Origin: Pseudomonas yamanorum
Lineage (GTDB): Bacteria; Pseudomonadota; Gammaproteobacteria; Pseudomonadales; Pseudomonadaceae
Length of the DNA stretch: 64,000 nt
Assembly: GCF_013386765.1 (NCBI RefSeq)
Contig: NZ_JACARE010000014.1
Location: forward strand, 153,758 to 217,757
Direction of reading: 5' to 3'
The notes under the pieces were generated by a model. It did no database searches. It worked only from the letters and a program-made list of their open reading frames with translations, and was not told the origin of the DNA. Positions 1-10,438 of this stretch are shown here, piece by piece (the first letter of the stretch is position 1; each line of letters begins with the position of its first letter). The translations under genes were made by a program, and so were the position numbers.

Positions 1-15
1 CAGGCACCACAAAAC

Positions 16-510
16 TCACTCCACCCGGGTTTCCCCGGTAAACACCAAAGTCTGCCGACACCGGCGGCACAAATACCGTCGCCCCTGGCTCACCAACCCG
101 TGACGCTGGGGCGAAAACGGGAAGTCGCTGTCGGCACACGGGCAGCGGTAGATATACCGCGTCACGCGCCGCCGCTGGATTTCATAGGTGTGGCAGCGAT
201 CCGGCGGCAGTTCGTACACCCCGCGCATGATCAACTGCCATTCCTCACCATGGGGCTGGATGCGCTCGCCGAACAATTGGTGGGCAATCAGGTGCGCCAC
301 TTCATGGGCGACCGTCTGTTTAAGGAAGTGCTGGCTGTTTTCACGGTACAGCTGCGGGTTGAAGCGCAGCAGGTTCTCGTGCAAATGCGCGACACCGGCC
401 TTCTGGCCCCGCAGCTTGAGGCTGACCTGGGGGCGCTTGAAGCTTCGTTTGAAAAAGGATTCGGCTTGCAGGAAACAATCTTCGACGCGGGTATTGAGTT
501 GCTCGGGCAT
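16..510 (-). CDS. sprT: SprT family zinc metalloprotease-like protein
   Basis: A 164-residue SprT-like protein. It has the zinc motif HEVAH (His69, Glu70, His73) followed by a C-terminal zinc ribbon with CPC and CRRC pairs. SprT/Spartan relatives are metallopeptidases linked to protein-DNA crosslinks, but the bacterial protein's role is poorly known. The ATG at 510 is chosen because GGAG lies 11 bases upstream and the family normally begins MPEQLN; an in-frame ATG at 519 sits too close to that GGAG. It stands alone, with no operon partner visible to its left because the window ends. Confidence 0.88.
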   Translation of the reverse strand: MPEQLNTRVEDCFLQAESFFKRSFKRPQVSLKLRGQKAGVAHLHENLLRFNPQLYRENSQHFLKQTVAHEVAHLIAHQLFGERIQPHGEEWQLIMRGVYELPPDRCHTYEIQRRRVTRYIYRCPCADSDFPFSPQRHGLVSQGRRYLCRRCRQTLVFTGETRVE

Positions 511-598
511 GCTGTACATATCTCCAGAGATGTCCAGTATGCCGCAAACAACGGTGTATCCGAATCTGTCAGGCGCCGAATGGTCATGCATAACGCAC

Positions 599-621
599 AA
601 AGCCACCTTGCGGTGGCTTTT
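599..621. terminator. Small stem-loop between Yip1 gene and sprT
   Basis: A 9-bp perfect stem (AAAGCCACC / GGTGGCTTT) with a 4-base loop, followed by a short T run on the plus strand. It lies between two minus-strand genes. On the minus strand the T run is only three bases, so termination there would be weak. Confidence 0.4.
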
Positions 622-639
622 CCTGCGGGTTGAACCGCG

Positions 640-1242
640 TCAGTTGGTGTAGATCGGGCCTACGCCCAGCCCCCAGACGATCACGGTAAAGGCCATGATT
701 GCCACCAGTACCACCAGGCCTACCGCCAGTACCGAACTCGAAAACAGGAAGCCCTCGTCCGGGTGGATGTTCATGAAGGTCGGCAGCCCGACGTACAGCA
801 GGTACACGGTGTAGCAAATGGCCGCAGTGCCAACCACCATGCCCAGCCACATATGTGGGTATAGCGCCGCCAGCCCGCCGATAAACAGGGGCGTCGCGGT
901 GTAGGTGGCAAACGCCACGCAGCGCGCCATGCTGGGGTTGGCGTCATAGGTGCGGGCCATCCAGTGGATAAACGCGCCCATCACCGCCACGCCGCCGAGC
1001 ATGGCTGCGTAGGACATGATGGTCATCCACAGCGCGCTTTCCACCGTCAGCATCACCGGCGCACGGCTGCCGATGACCCAACCTACCTGAGTGGTACCGA
1101 TAAACGCTGATACCGCGGGGATCGCCGCCAGAATCAGCGTGTGGGTGAGGTACATGTGGCCGATGCTTTCTTCTTTATCGCCACGAATTTCCCGCCATTC
1201 CTGATCGGGGTGGGTGAAAAGTCCCACGACGTGATGGATCAT
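640..1242 (-). CDS. Yip1 family inner-membrane protein
   Basis: A 200-residue protein with an N-terminal soluble stretch (about 35 residues, including PDQEWREI) followed by about five hydrophobic spans. This is the layout of bacterial Yip1-domain proteins of unknown function. The start is ATG at 1242, with AGGAG about eight bases upstream; a longer open frame upstream runs through the intergenic repeat and is not credible. Monocistronic. Confident in the family, not in a role. Confidence 0.8.
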   Translation of the reverse strand: MIHHVVGLFTHPDQEWREIRGDKEESIGHMYLTHTLILAAIPAVSAFIGTTQVGWVIGSRAPVMLTVESALWMTIMSYAAMLGGVAVMGAFIHWMARTYDANPSMARCVAFATYTATPLFIGGLAALYPHMWLGMVVGTAAICYTVYLLYVGLPTFMNIHPDEGFLFSSSVLAVGLVVLVAIMAFTVIVWGLGVGPIYTN

Positions 1243-1628
1243 GCCAGTCACTCCTGTCGTTATTACCATCGCCCCCCAGTGGAGCGCCCACGGGCCAATT
1301 GGCCTGAAAGGTCTGGATATATGTGCGACCTTATGTCGCAGTATAGGAACTGATGACCGGAAAAACTGTAAGGCTTTAGAGCAAATTGCGCTGTAAACAT
1401 TGGGCTTAATCGCGCGGAGGTCTGTCAGGGGTAACCCCGGCAACTGTGGGAGCTGGCTTGCCTGCGATGCAGGCACCTCGGTGCTTCAGACAAACCGAGT
1501 TGATCCCATCGCGGGCAAGCCCGGCTCCCACCCAGGCCGGCTCCCCACTGGAACGGCGTCGCTCATAGTGGATTTTTTGCGTAAAATACCCGGCTTTTCG
1601 TCACACACCTTTCGCGGATCCAAGCGCC
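1243..1628. other. Intergenic region between Yip1 gene and ttcA
   Basis: About 386 bases without a gene, separating divergent genes. It holds the promoters of both, a REPIN-type repeat at 1445-1532, and an AT-rich stretch near 1568-1600 (TAAAAT at about 1581) that could be the ttcA -10 region. No conserved operator was recognised. Confidence 0.5.
1445..1532. repeat. REPIN, family A (TGTGGGAGCTGGCTTGCC type)
   Basis: Two inverted REP units face each other: TGTGGGAGCTGGCTTGCCTG at the left and its diverged complement ending GGCTCCCAC at the right, with an inner ACCTCGGT/ACCGAG stem. Related copies lie at 3205, 5246, 28439 and 44271. REPINs in pseudomonads are non-autonomous elements thought to be moved by RAYT transposases; no RAYT gene is in this window. 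Confidence 0.85.
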
Positions 1629-2453
1629 ATGGGCACTCTTACGGTCAACCAGAACAAACTGCAAAAACGCCTGCGTCGCCAGGCTGGTGAGGCAGTCGCC
1701 GATTTCAACATGATCGAAGAGGGCGACAAGGTCATGGTCTGCCTGTCCGGCGGCAAAGACAGCTACACCCTGCTCGACGTGCTGATGCACCTGCAAAAGG
1801 TCGCGCCGATCAAGTTCGACATCGTCGCCGTGAACATGGATCAGAAGCAGCCGGGGTTTCCCGAGCATGTGCTGCCGGCCTACCTCAAGGAATTGGGGAT
1901 CGAGTACCACATCGTCGAGAAAGACACCTATTCGGTGGTCAAGGAACTGGTCCCGGAAGGCAAGACCACCTGCTCGCTGTGCTCGCGCCTGCGCCGTGGC
2001 ACGCTCTACACCTTTGCCGACGAAATCGGTGCGACCAAGATGGCCCTGGGTCATCATCGCGATGACATCGTCGAAACCTTCTTTCTCAACATGTTCTTCA
2101 ACGGCAGCCTCAAGGCCATGCCGCCCAAGCTGCGGGCCGACGACGGGCGCAACGTGGTGATTCGCCCTCTGGCGTACTGCCATGAGAAAGACATCCAGGC
2201 GTACTCCGACCTCAAGCAATTCCCGATCATCCCGTGCAACCTCTGCGGCTCCCAGGAAAACCTGCAACGCCAGGTGGTCAAGGACATGCTCCAGGATTGG
2301 GACCGCAAGACCCCGGGCCGCGTCGACAGCATCTTCCGCAGCTTGCAGAACGTGCAGCCGTCGCAGTTGGCCGACCGTAACCTGTTCGACTTCACCAGCC
2401 TGCGTATCGACGAAAGTGCCGCATCGCGCTTCGTCAGCGTAGTGAACCTCTGA
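1629..2453 (+). CDS. ttcA: tRNA 2-thiocytidine(32) synthetase TtcA
   Basis: A 274-residue PP-loop ATPase that thiolates cytidine 32 of certain tRNAs, using an iron-sulfur cluster. The PP-loop SGGKDS is at residues 40-45. Candidate cluster cysteines are C115 and C118 (CSLC) and the CNLC pair at 203-206. Length fits the family. The ATG at 1629 follows a GCGGATCC stretch with only a weak ribosome site. A compact hairpin terminator follows the stop, so it appears monocistronic. Confidence 0.95.
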   Translation: MGTLTVNQNKLQKRLRRQAGEAVADFNMIEEGDKVMVCLSGGKDSYTLLDVLMHLQKVAPIKFDIVAVNMDQKQPGFPEHVLPAYLKELGIEYHIVEKDTYSVVKELVPEGKTTCSLCSRLRRGTLYTFADEIGATKMALGHHRDDIVETFFLNMFFNGSLKAMPPKLRADDGRNVVIRPLAYCHEKDIQAYSDLKQFPIIPCNLCGSQENLQRQVVKDMLQDWDRKTPGRVDSIFRSLQNVQPSQLADRNLFDFTSLRIDESAASRFVSVVNL

Positions 2454-2474
2454 GCGTTTTCACCGCTCTGACAG

Positions 2475-2497
2475 ACGGCGCTCCTGGGCGCCGTTTT
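2475..2497 (+). terminator. Rho-independent terminator of ttcA
   Basis: ACGGCGC and GCGCCGT form a 7-bp stem around a 6-base loop, followed by TTTC. It lies 22 bases after the ttcA stop. Confidence 0.75.
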
Positions 2498-2520
2498 CAT
2501 TTCAATCCTTAGGAGAGGGC

Positions 2521-3192
2521 ATGCGCGATTACAAGTGGCTGCACGAATATTGTCTGAACCGTTTCGGTTCGGCGGCCGAGCTGGAAGCCCATCTGCCTGT
2601 GCCCCTGACCCCGGCGCAATTGCGCAAGATCAGTGATGACCGCTACCTGTCGACCCTCTCGCTGCGGGTGTTTCGCGCCGGGCTCAAGCACAGCGTGGTG
2701 GACGCCAAGTGGCCGGCGTTCGAGCAGGTATTCTTTGGGTTTGACCCGGAAAAAGTCGTGCTGATGGGCGCCGAGCACCTGGAGCGACTGATGCAGGACA
2801 CCCGCATCATCCGCCACTTGGGCAAGCTCAAGAGCGTGCCGCGCAATGCGCAGATGATTCTGGATGTCGAGAAGGAAAAGGGCAGTTTCGGCGCGTTGAT
2901 CGCCGACTGGCCGGTGACCGATATCGTCGGCCTGTGGAAGTACCTGAGCAAGCACGGCCACCAGTTGGGCGGGCTCTCGGCGCCGCGCTTTTTGCGGATG
3001 GTGGGCAAGGACACGTTCGTGCCGAGCTATGACGTGGTGGCGGCGCTGAATGCGCAGAAGATTGTCGACAAGGTGCCCACCAGTCTTCGGGACCTGACCA
3101 CGGTGCAGGGTGCGTTCAACCAGTGGCATGCCGAGAGCGGGCGGCCGATGTGCCAGCTGTCGATGATGTTGGCCTACACCGTCAACCATTGA
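2521..3192 (+). CDS. DNA-3-methyladenine glycosylase I-like protein
   Basis: A 223-residue helical protein resembling the Tag family (PF03352). It has the characteristic region VFRAGL...F..VFFGFDPEKV...G.EHLERLMQDTRIIR...KLKSVPRNA. Tag removes 3-methyladenine from alkylated DNA. It is longer than E. coli Tag (187 aa) and lacks the usual N-terminal RCxW stretch, so it is a divergent subfamily and its substrate is uncertain. ATG at 2521 has AGGAGAGGGC directly upstream. Followed by a REPIN. Confidence 0.75.
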   Translation: MRDYKWLHEYCLNRFGSAAELEAHLPVPLTPAQLRKISDDRYLSTLSLRVFRAGLKHSVVDAKWPAFEQVFFGFDPEKVVLMGAEHLERLMQDTRIIRHLGKLKSVPRNAQMILDVEKEKGSFGALIADWPVTDIVGLWKYLSKHGHQLGGLSAPRFLRMVGKDTFVPSYDVVAALNAQKIVDKVPTSLRDLTTVQGAFNQWHAESGRPMCQLSMMLAYTVNH

Positions 3193-3204
3193 GATCGCGT
3201 TGAC

Positions 3205-3290
3205 GCTATCGCAGGCAAGCCAGCTCCCACATTTGACCGAGTTGTCATGGATGACAATGATCACTGTGGGAGCCGGGCTTGCCCGCGATG
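3205..3290. repeat. REPIN, family A, outward orientation
   Basis: Two REP units of the GGGAGC(T/C)GGCTTGCC type lie back to back (CAAGCCAGCTCCCAC then TGTGGGAGCCGGGCTTGCC), the reverse order to the other copies in the window. It sits in the convergent gap between the glycosylase-like gene and the DUF2069 gene. Confidence 0.8.
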
Positions 3291-3305
3291 ACTGACTGTC
3301 AGACG

Positions 3306-4716
<1,411 letters not shown>

Positions 4717-4782
4717 TCACGTCCTTAAACCATGAGAGGCGATCGGCCGCAGCCAATGTTCATTTTTACGAAGGATTACCCC

Positions 4783-5244
4783 ATGACGAGGCGACTGTTA
4801 GGCGCATTGGCAATCATCGGCACACTGCTGCTCAGCGGCTGTGGCAATGACTATGGCGTTGACCAATACGGTCAGAAAGTGGCCGCCGAACGCCTGGACA
4901 AGCAATGGCTGGTGGTCAACTACTGGGCCGAGTGGTGTGGCCCGTGCCGTACCGAAATCCCGGAGCTGAATGCCTTGGCCGAACAGCTCAAGGGCCAGTC
5001 GGTGGGCGTATTTGGCGTGAACTTCGACAACGCCCAGGGTGAAGAACTCAAGAGCGCCAGCGAGAAGCTGGGCATCAAGTTCACCGTATTGGCGCAGAAC
5101 CCGGATGAAATCTTCGATATTCCCCGCAGCGAAGCGTTGCCGGTGACCTACATCATCGATGACAAGGGCAAGGTGCGCGAGCAACTGATGGGTGAGCAGA
5201 CGGCCGAGGGTGTGTTGGCCAAGCTCAAGGCGTTGCGCGGATAA
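4783..5244 (+). CDS. TlpA-like thioredoxin-fold lipoprotein
   Basis: A 153-residue protein with a lipoprotein signal (MTRRLLGALAIIGTLLLSGC, lipidated Cys20) and a thioredoxin fold with active site WAEWCGPCRTEIP and the cis-proline strand ALPVTYIID. It is likely a membrane-anchored periplasmic thiol reductase; the substrate is unknown. The ATG at 4783 has AAGGA about eight bases upstream. Divergent from arsC, with a REPIN right after the stop. Confidence 0.88.
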   Translation: MTRRLLGALAIIGTLLLSGCGNDYGVDQYGQKVAAERLDKQWLVVNYWAEWCGPCRTEIPELNALAEQLKGQSVGVFGVNFDNAQGEELKSASEKLGIKFTVLAQNPDEIFDIPRSEALPVTYIIDDKGKVREQLMGEQTAEGVLAKLKALRG

Positions 5245-5245
5245 A

Positions 5246-5332
5246 TGTAGGAGCTGGCTTGCCAGCGATGCAGGCAACTCGGTCTGTCAGCCAGACCGAG
5301 GCGATGCCATCGCAGGCAAGCCAGCTCCCACA
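5246..5332. repeat. REPIN, family A
   Basis: TGTAGGAGCTGGCTTGCC... and its inverted partner ...GGCAAGCCAGCTCCCACA flank an inner stem (CTCGGTCTG/CAGACCGAG). The left end reads TGTAGG instead of TGTGGG, a feature shared with the family B repeats. It begins two bases after the lipoprotein stop codon and fills the convergent gap. Confidence 0.85.
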
Positions 5333-5343
5333 GAAGAGCGGAA

Positions 5344-5748
5344 TCAGCCTTCTTCCAGCCACAACCGCAATGGCAGGCCATCCGCCGGCCAGAAACGGGT
5401 CTGTTCGATCGGCGAGATGTCCCAGCGTTGCACGCCTTGCAGGGCCTGGAAGAAACGGTGCTCCTGCTCCATCAGCGCTTCGGCGCAGAGTTTGCGGGTG
5501 CTGCCGACCTTGCCGAAGGTCAGCTTGTCGCCGTCCAGGGTGTAGGGCGCGAACCAATGGTTGCAGCCACCATTGCCGTAGGCCCGGCCATCGGCGCCGA
5601 GGGTCACGGTCAGGTGCGCGTAATCCATCAGCGGCCGTTCACCGATCCATTCCACCACGTAGCTGTGATCCTGCTTGAGCTTGACCTCGTCGCTGGCGCA
5701 GCCCGCGAGGCCTGCACCCAGCACGGCCAGCATCAGCACGGCTTTCAT
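5344..5748 (-). CDS. META/HslJ-type lipoprotein
   Basis: A 134-residue protein with a lipoprotein signal ending LAGC and a META-domain core: LTVTLGADGRAYGNGGCNHWFAPY, TRKLC and MEQEHRFFQAL. META/HslJ proteins are outer-membrane or periplasmic lipoproteins, often tied to motility or novobiocin tolerance, but mostly uncharacterised. ATG at 5748 overlaps the upstream stop as ATGA, so the pair is coupled. Confidence 0.82.
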   Translation of the reverse strand: MKAVLMLAVLGAGLAGCASDEVKLKQDHSYVVEWIGERPLMDYAHLTVTLGADGRAYGNGGCNHWFAPYTLDGDKLTFGKVGSTRKLCAEALMEQEHRFFQALQGVQRWDISPIEQTRFWPADGLPLRLWLEEG

Positions 5749-6185
5749 TGCGCGGCCTTCTGGCATTTCGGGCAGCGGTGCTTGTCGCCCAGGGTGGCCC
5801 AGCCCAGCTCGCTGACCCGCGCGGTGGCGGCCGGTTGCAGCGGCTCTTTGCTCAGCTTGGTTTCCACCGCGAATTCAAACTCCAGCACGTTGTCGCAGCT
5901 GTCGCAGTTGACCTTCCAGGTGTGAATCTCCAGTTCGCCGAACTTTGGCCCCTGGGCCATGGCGACCCACTGGCCTGCCGGGCGGATGGAGTAGCGCGCA
6001 TCGCCTTCGACGGTCAGGCGCATCGACAGGGTTTTACTGCCGCGCAGGGTGACGATCAGAACGTCGCCGTTCTTGATCGAGCCACCGTTGCCGGTGACTT
6101 GATAACGGCCCGGCACCAGGGCGCGGCATTCGATCAGGGTGTGTTGCGGGCTCAGCAAGCTGAAGCGGAAATCGTGTTCGGCCAT
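5745..6185 (-). CDS. Uncharacterised protein with two CxxC pairs
   Basis: A 146-residue cytoplasmic-looking protein with no signal peptide. NCDSC (centre) and RCPKCQ (C terminus) could bind zinc or iron. The N-terminal two thirds are beta-rich and match no family I recognise. ATG at 6185 has a strong GGAGGATCC site; upstream in-frame codons lack one. It overlaps the META lipoprotein by four bases. Function unknown. Confidence 0.7.
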   Translation of the reverse strand: MAEHDFRFSLLSPQHTLIECRALVPGRYQVTGNGGSIKNGDVLIVTLRGSKTLSMRLTVEGDARYSIRPAGQWVAMAQGPKFGELEIHTWKVNCDSCDNVLEFEFAVETKLSKEPLQPAATARVSELGWATLGDKHRCPKCQKAAQ

Positions 6186-6256
6186 GGATCCTCCAAATAG
6201 GCGCGCCATCCTATCACGGGCCGCCACCCATCATGGCGCGGCTATGTGACCACTGA

Positions 6257-7246
6257 TCATCCTTCGACGAGGTTTTGCGCCCGCCCATCAGCCCACGCCG
6301 CGATGTTGGCCAGGGTGGTGCCGGCAATCGCCCCCAGCGCCTCGCGCGTCAGGAAGGCCTGGTGCGCGGTGATGATCACGTTGGGGAAGGTCAGCAGGCG
6401 CGCCAGCACGTCGTCTTGCAGGGGCAGGTCCGAGCGGTCTTCGAAAAATAGCTGGGCCTCTTCTTCATACACATCCAGCCCCAGGTAGCCGAGTTGGCCG
6501 TCCTTGAGTGCGTCGATCAGCGCCGGGGTGTCCACCAGGCCGCCGCGCCCGGTATTGATCAGCATCGCGCCGGGCTGCATATGGGCCAGGCTCTGGGCGT
6601 TGATCAGATGTTTGCTGTCTGCCGTCAGCGGGCAATGCAGGCTGATGATCTGTGACTCGCCGAGTAACTGCGCCAGGCTCACGTAGCGCGCGCCAAGGGC
6701 TTCGACCTGCGGGTTGGGGTAGGGGTCGTACGCCAGCAACTGGCAGCCGAACCCGGCCATGATCTTGGCGAATGTGGCGCCGATCTGCCCCGTACCGACC
6801 ACGCCGACGGTCTTGCCCACCAGGTCGAAACCGGTCAGGCCATGCAGGCTGAAGTCGCCGTCGCGGGTGCGGTTGTAGGCGCGGTGCAGGCGGCGGTTGA
6901 GGGCCAGGATCAGCGCGACTGCATGTTCGGCCACTGCATGGGGCGAGTAGGCCGGCACCCGCACGATGGTCAGGCCCAGGCGCTTGGCGGCGGCCAGGTC
7001 GACATGGTTGTAACCGGCCGAGCGCAGGGCGATCAGGCGGGTGCCACCGTTGGCTAGTTGCTCCAGCACCGGGGCGCTGAGGTCGTCATTGATAAAGGCG
7101 CAGACCACTTCGTGGTGTTCGGCCAGGGCCACGGTGTCGAGGTTCAGCCGGGCCGGTTGGAATTGCAGTTGCATGCCTGCGGGCAACGGTTGGGCGAGAA
7201 AACTGTCGCGGTCGTAGGTTTGGCTGCTGAAGAGGATGATGCGCAT
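6257..7246 (-). CDS. ldhA: D-lactate dehydrogenase (fermentative, D-2-hydroxyacid dehydrogenase family)
   Basis: A 329-residue NAD-dependent D-2-hydroxyacid dehydrogenase that interconverts pyruvate and D-lactate. It shows the substrate-side LRSAGYNHVDL, the Rossmann motif VGVVGTGQIG, the arginine in MLINTGRGGLVD, the glutamate in LDVYEEE, and the catalytic histidine in ITAHQAFLT. ATG at 7246 follows AAGGA by seven bases. It lies 3' of gacS on the same strand, the order seen in P. aeruginosa, but the repeat array between them probably separates transcription. Confidence 0.93.
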   Translation of the reverse strand: MRIILFSSQTYDRDSFLAQPLPAGMQLQFQPARLNLDTVALAEHHEVVCAFINDDLSAPVLEQLANGGTRLIALRSAGYNHVDLAAAKRLGLTIVRVPAYSPHAVAEHAVALILALNRRLHRAYNRTRDGDFSLHGLTGFDLVGKTVGVVGTGQIGATFAKIMAGFGCQLLAYDPYPNPQVEALGARYVSLAQLLGESQIISLHCPLTADSKHLINAQSLAHMQPGAMLINTGRGGLVDTPALIDALKDGQLGYLGLDVYEEEAQLFFEDRSDLPLQDDVLARLLTFPNVIITAHQAFLTREALGAIAGTTLANIAAWADGRAQNLVEG

Positions 7247-7280
7247 CAAATATTCCTTCTTGATGATTGAAAGCTGCTTT

Positions 7281-7466
7281 TGTGGCGAGGGGGCTTGTCT
7301 GTGGTGAGTGAGCTTGTTGTGGTGAGGGAGCTTGCTGTGGCGAGGGAGCTTGCTCCCGCTGGAGTGCGAAGCGCTCCCATGATTTTGGGGCCGCTGCGCA
7401 GCCCAGCGGGAGCAAGCTCCCTCGCCACAGCAAGCTCCCTAGCCAAAGACAAGCTCCCTCTCCACA
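7281..7466. repeat. REP array, family C, with tandem 18-bp units
   Basis: Four forward units starting TGTGG(C/T)GAG.GAGCTTG at 7281, 7300, 7318 and 7336 are followed, after a spacer rich in GCGC, by three inverted units at about 7412-7466. The innermost pair extends to GCTCCCGCTGG / CCAGCGGGAGC and is the complete REPIN; the outer units are extra copies of its 18-bp outer half. It fills the ldhA-gacS gap. Confidence 0.85.
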
Positions 7467-7479
7467 TTGCCCCGAAAGT

Positions 7480-10233
7480 TTACGCGCTCACCCGCGCCTC
7501 ACTGGCCAGCCGGGCAATCGCCATGTCCAGTTCATCCAGGGCCGGCATGGCCTTGGCATCGTCCTGTTTGAGCAGGGTTTCGGCCCGTTGGCAGGCTGCG
7601 CGCAGTTGTGGCACGCCGCAATACCGGGTGGCGCCGTGCAGGCGATGAACCCGCTCGATCAGGGCGTTGCGGTCGTTGGCGTCACGGGCCACGCGGATCG
7701 CTTCCCGGTCAGCCTCCAGCGAGGCCAGGAGCATCGCCAGCATGTCCGCTGCCAGATCCGCCTTGCCGGCAGCCAGTCGCAAGCCTTCTTCATGATCCAG
7801 TACCGGCAGCTGCGTGGCCTGCCCGAAACTTTCGGCGCCGCGCTCCGGGCCTTGGTTGCGCAGGGCCAGCCCGGTCCATTTCAACACCACCTGGGCCAGT
7901 TGCCGTTCGCTGATGGGCTTGGTCAGGTAGTCATCCATGCCACTTTGCAGCAACGCACGTTTTTCGTTGGCCATGGCGTGGGCGGTCAGCGCGACGATGG
8001 GCAGCGGCGTGCCGTGGCGTTCGCTTTCCCATGAGCGAATCGCTTCGGTGCTCTGGCGCCCGTCCATGCCGGGCATTTGCACGTCCATCAGCACCAGGTC
8101 GAAGGCTTCCTGCTTCACCGCTTCGATGGCCGAGTAACCGCTTTCCACCGCCTGGACCTTGGCGCCCATGTCTTCCAGCAGGGTTTGCACCAGCAGCAGG
8201 TTGGCCGGGTTGTCGTCGACACACAGTACCCGTGGTGCGCGACTCGACAGCGGCTCGCCGGGTTCGCTGCGCAGCGGGCGCGGGCTGATCAGGTCGGCCA
8301 GGGCGCGGCGCAGCTTGCGGGTGCAGGCGGGTTTGGCCTGCAACTGACTGTTGGGGTTGGGCACCGACGGGTTGAACAGCAGCTGTTCGGTGGTGGGGCA
8401 CAGCACCAGCACCTTGCAGCCCAGGTGCTCGAGGTCCCACAGGTGTTGGTTCAAACGCTCCGGTGGAATGTCGTTGGCGGTGATGCCCAGTACCGCCAGG
8501 TCAATCGCCTGTTCGGTCTGGTGGGCGCTGGTGATGCCGTTGGTCAGGCTCTCCAGGCTGTTGAACGGGGTGACTTCCAGGCCGCAGTCTTCCAACTGAT
8601 GTTGCAGGGCCTGGCGCGCCAGCTCGTGGTTTTCCAGCACCGCCACGCGCCGGCCCAGCAGTGGCGCGCAGGGCAGGTCTTCGACGTCGTCGCGGGTTTT
8701 CGGCAGGTTCAGGCTGATCCAGAATTCCGAGCCTTCCCCCGGCGTGCTGTCGACGCCAATCTCACCGCCCATCTGTTCGATCAGGCGCTTGGAAATCACC
8801 AGGCCCAGGCCGGTGCCGCCGGGTTGGCGTGACAGCGAATTGTCCGCCTGGCTGAATGCCTGGAACAGCGCGCGCACGTCCTGGTTCGACAGGCCGATGC
8901 CGGTGTCCTGCACGCTGATGCGCAGTTGCACGCTGTCTTCCTGTTCGTCTTCAAGCATCGCGCGGGCAACGATGGTGCCTTCGCGGGTGAACTTGATCGC
9001 GTTGCTCACCAGGTTCGTGAGGATTTGCTTGAGCCGCAGCGGGTCACCCACCAGCGACAGCGGCGTGTCGCGGTAGACCAGGCTCACCAGCTCCAGCTGT
9101 TTGGCGTGGGCGGCCGGGGCGAGGATGGTCAGGGTGTCTTGCAACAGGTCCCGCAGGTTGAACGGGATGCTGTCGAGCACCAGCTTGCCGGCTTCGATTT
9201 TCGAGAAGTCGAGGATTTCGTTGATGATGCCCAACAGGTTGTCGGCGGACTTTTCGATGGTGCCCAGGTAATCCAGCTGGCGGGGCGACAGCTCGCTTTT
9301 CTGCAACAAGTGGGTGAAACCGAGGATGCCGTTCAGCGGTGTGCGGATTTCATGGCTCATGTTGGCCAAAAACTCCGACTTGATGCGGCTGGCTTCCAGC
9401 GCTTCCTTGCGGGCCAGGTCCAGCTCGATGTTCTGGATCTCGATGGTTTCCAGGTTCTGCCGCACGTCTTCGGTGGCCTGGTCGATGCTGTGTTGCAATT
9501 CTTCCTGGGCATTTTGCAGGGTCTCGGCCATGCGGTTGATGCCCGAGGCGAGGTGATCGAGTTCCTGGCTGCCCAGTGGCGGCAAGCGGGTTTCCAGATT
9601 GCCGTCCTTGAGCTGCGCCACGGCCTGCTTGATCAGGCCAATCGGCGAGTTGATCGTACGGCTGATGCGCAACGCCAGGGCTGCGGTGCAGATCAGGCCG
9701 ATGGCGATCAGCAGCAGGCTGGCGAACAGGCTGCGATAGCCGCGCAGCAACATGCCATTGTGGGAAAGCTCCAGCTCGACCCAGCCCAGCAGGCGGTCGG
9801 ACTCATCCGGGATCAGCTCACCGGCGAGGTTGCGATGGCGGCCGAACACCGGCAGCAGATAGCGGGTCGCGTCATTGCCGGTGCGCTGCAACAGGTGCGA
9901 ACTGTTGCCGATGGGCGGCTGGTTGAGCATGGTCGGGCCGGCATGGGCCAGGGGCGTGCGGTCGGGCCCGAGGAACGACACGGCGCGCACGTCGGTTTGT
10001 TCCAGGGACTGGGTGGCGATGCGTTCCAGCAGGTCGGTGTTTTTGGTGCCCAGTGCTGGTGCGACCAGCGGTGCCAGTTGCTCGGCGATCATCTCGCCCC
10101 GTTGCAGCAACTGCGACTGCAGTTCCGACAGTTGCATCCAGGTGAAATAGCCGCCCAGCAGCAACGCCATCAGGCTGGTAGGCAATAAGGTCAGCAACAG
10201 TACGCGGCCTTTTATCCCCATTCTTCTAAGCAC
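7480..10233 (-). CDS. gacS: Global two-component sensor kinase GacS (hybrid)
   Basis: A 917-residue tripartite sensor that phosphorylates GacA and controls the Rsm small-RNA cascade (secondary metabolism, exoenzymes, biofilm). Order: TM at 10-30, periplasmic domain to about 160, TM 165-188, HAMP to about 250, HisKA with His294 in SHEIRTP, ATPase with GTGLGL near 474, an unrecognised receiver-like segment, receiver with Asp717 ([11 protein letters not shown]), and an HPt domain with His863 ([12 protein letters not shown]). GTG at 10233 has AGGAG six bases upstream. No truncation, although gac genes often mutate in culture. Confidence 0.96.
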   Translation of the reverse strand: MLRRMGIKGRVLLLTLLPTSLMALLLGGYFTWMQLSELQSQLLQRGEMIAEQLAPLVAPALGTKNTDLLERIATQSLEQTDVRAVSFLGPDRTPLAHAGPTMLNQPPIGNSSHLLQRTGNDATRYLLPVFGRHRNLAGELIPDESDRLLGWVELELSHNGMLLRGYRSLFASLLLIAIGLICTAALALRISRTINSPIGLIKQAVAQLKDGNLETRLPPLGSQELDHLASGINRMAETLQNAQEELQHSIDQATEDVRQNLETIEIQNIELDLARKEALEASRIKSEFLANMSHEIRTPLNGILGFTHLLQKSELSPRQLDYLGTIEKSADNLLGIINEILDFSKIEAGKLVLDSIPFNLRDLLQDTLTILAPAAHAKQLELVSLVYRDTPLSLVGDPLRLKQILTNLVSNAIKFTREGTIVARAMLEDEQEDSVQLRISVQDTGIGLSNQDVRALFQAFSQADNSLSRQPGGTGLGLVISKRLIEQMGGEIGVDSTPGEGSEFWISLNLPKTRDDVEDLPCAPLLGRRVAVLENHELARQALQHQLEDCGLEVTPFNSLESLTNGITSAHQTEQAIDLAVLGITANDIPPERLNQHLWDLEHLGCKVLVLCPTTEQLLFNPSVPNPNSQLQAKPACTRKLRRALADLISPRPLRSEPGEPLSSRAPRVLCVDDNPANLLLVQTLLEDMGAKVQAVESGYSAIEAVKQEAFDLVLMDVQMPGMDGRQSTEAIRSWESERHGTPLPIVALTAHAMANEKRALLQSGMDDYLTKPISERQLAQVVLKWTGLALRNQGPERGAESFGQATQLPVLDHEEGLRLAAGKADLAADMLAMLLASLEADREAIRVARDANDRNALIERVHRLHGATRYCGVPQLRAACQRAETLLKQDDAKAMPALDELDMAIARLASEARVSA

Positions 10234-10411
10234 GCCACTCTCCTGCTACCACACTGTTGTCGAAATTCCACGCAGGCATCCGGCCCGCGCCACCTGCGCA
10301 GTGTAGCCATTTGCGCGGTCTGGAATCTTGCAAATTAATGACCTGAGGCAAACCTTGGACCATCGGACGCCTGGCGGCGGTTGCTCATGGGGGGGCAATC
10401 TTGAATAATCA

Positions 10412-10426
10412 GTCATTGAGAATGAC
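10412..10426. promoter_or_regulatory. Perfect inverted repeat before the response-regulator gene
   Basis: GTCATT and AATGAC flank GAG, ending 12 bases before the ATG at 10439. It is a candidate operator, and the AT-rich flanks (AATAATCAGTCATTGAGAA) loosely recall a Fur box. The match to the Fur consensus is partial. Confidence 0.4.
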
Positions 10427-10438
10427 TTGCAGACGCTA

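Noticed and set aside
7281..7466. CRISPR-like short repeats
   Set aside because: 18-bp units are directly abutting with no unique spacers, and there are no cas genes; they are REP-derived.
8926..10188. A 420-codon plus-strand frame antisense to gacS
   Set aside because: Glutamine/valine-biased shadow of a high-G+C gene, with no ribosome site; gacS is unmistakable.
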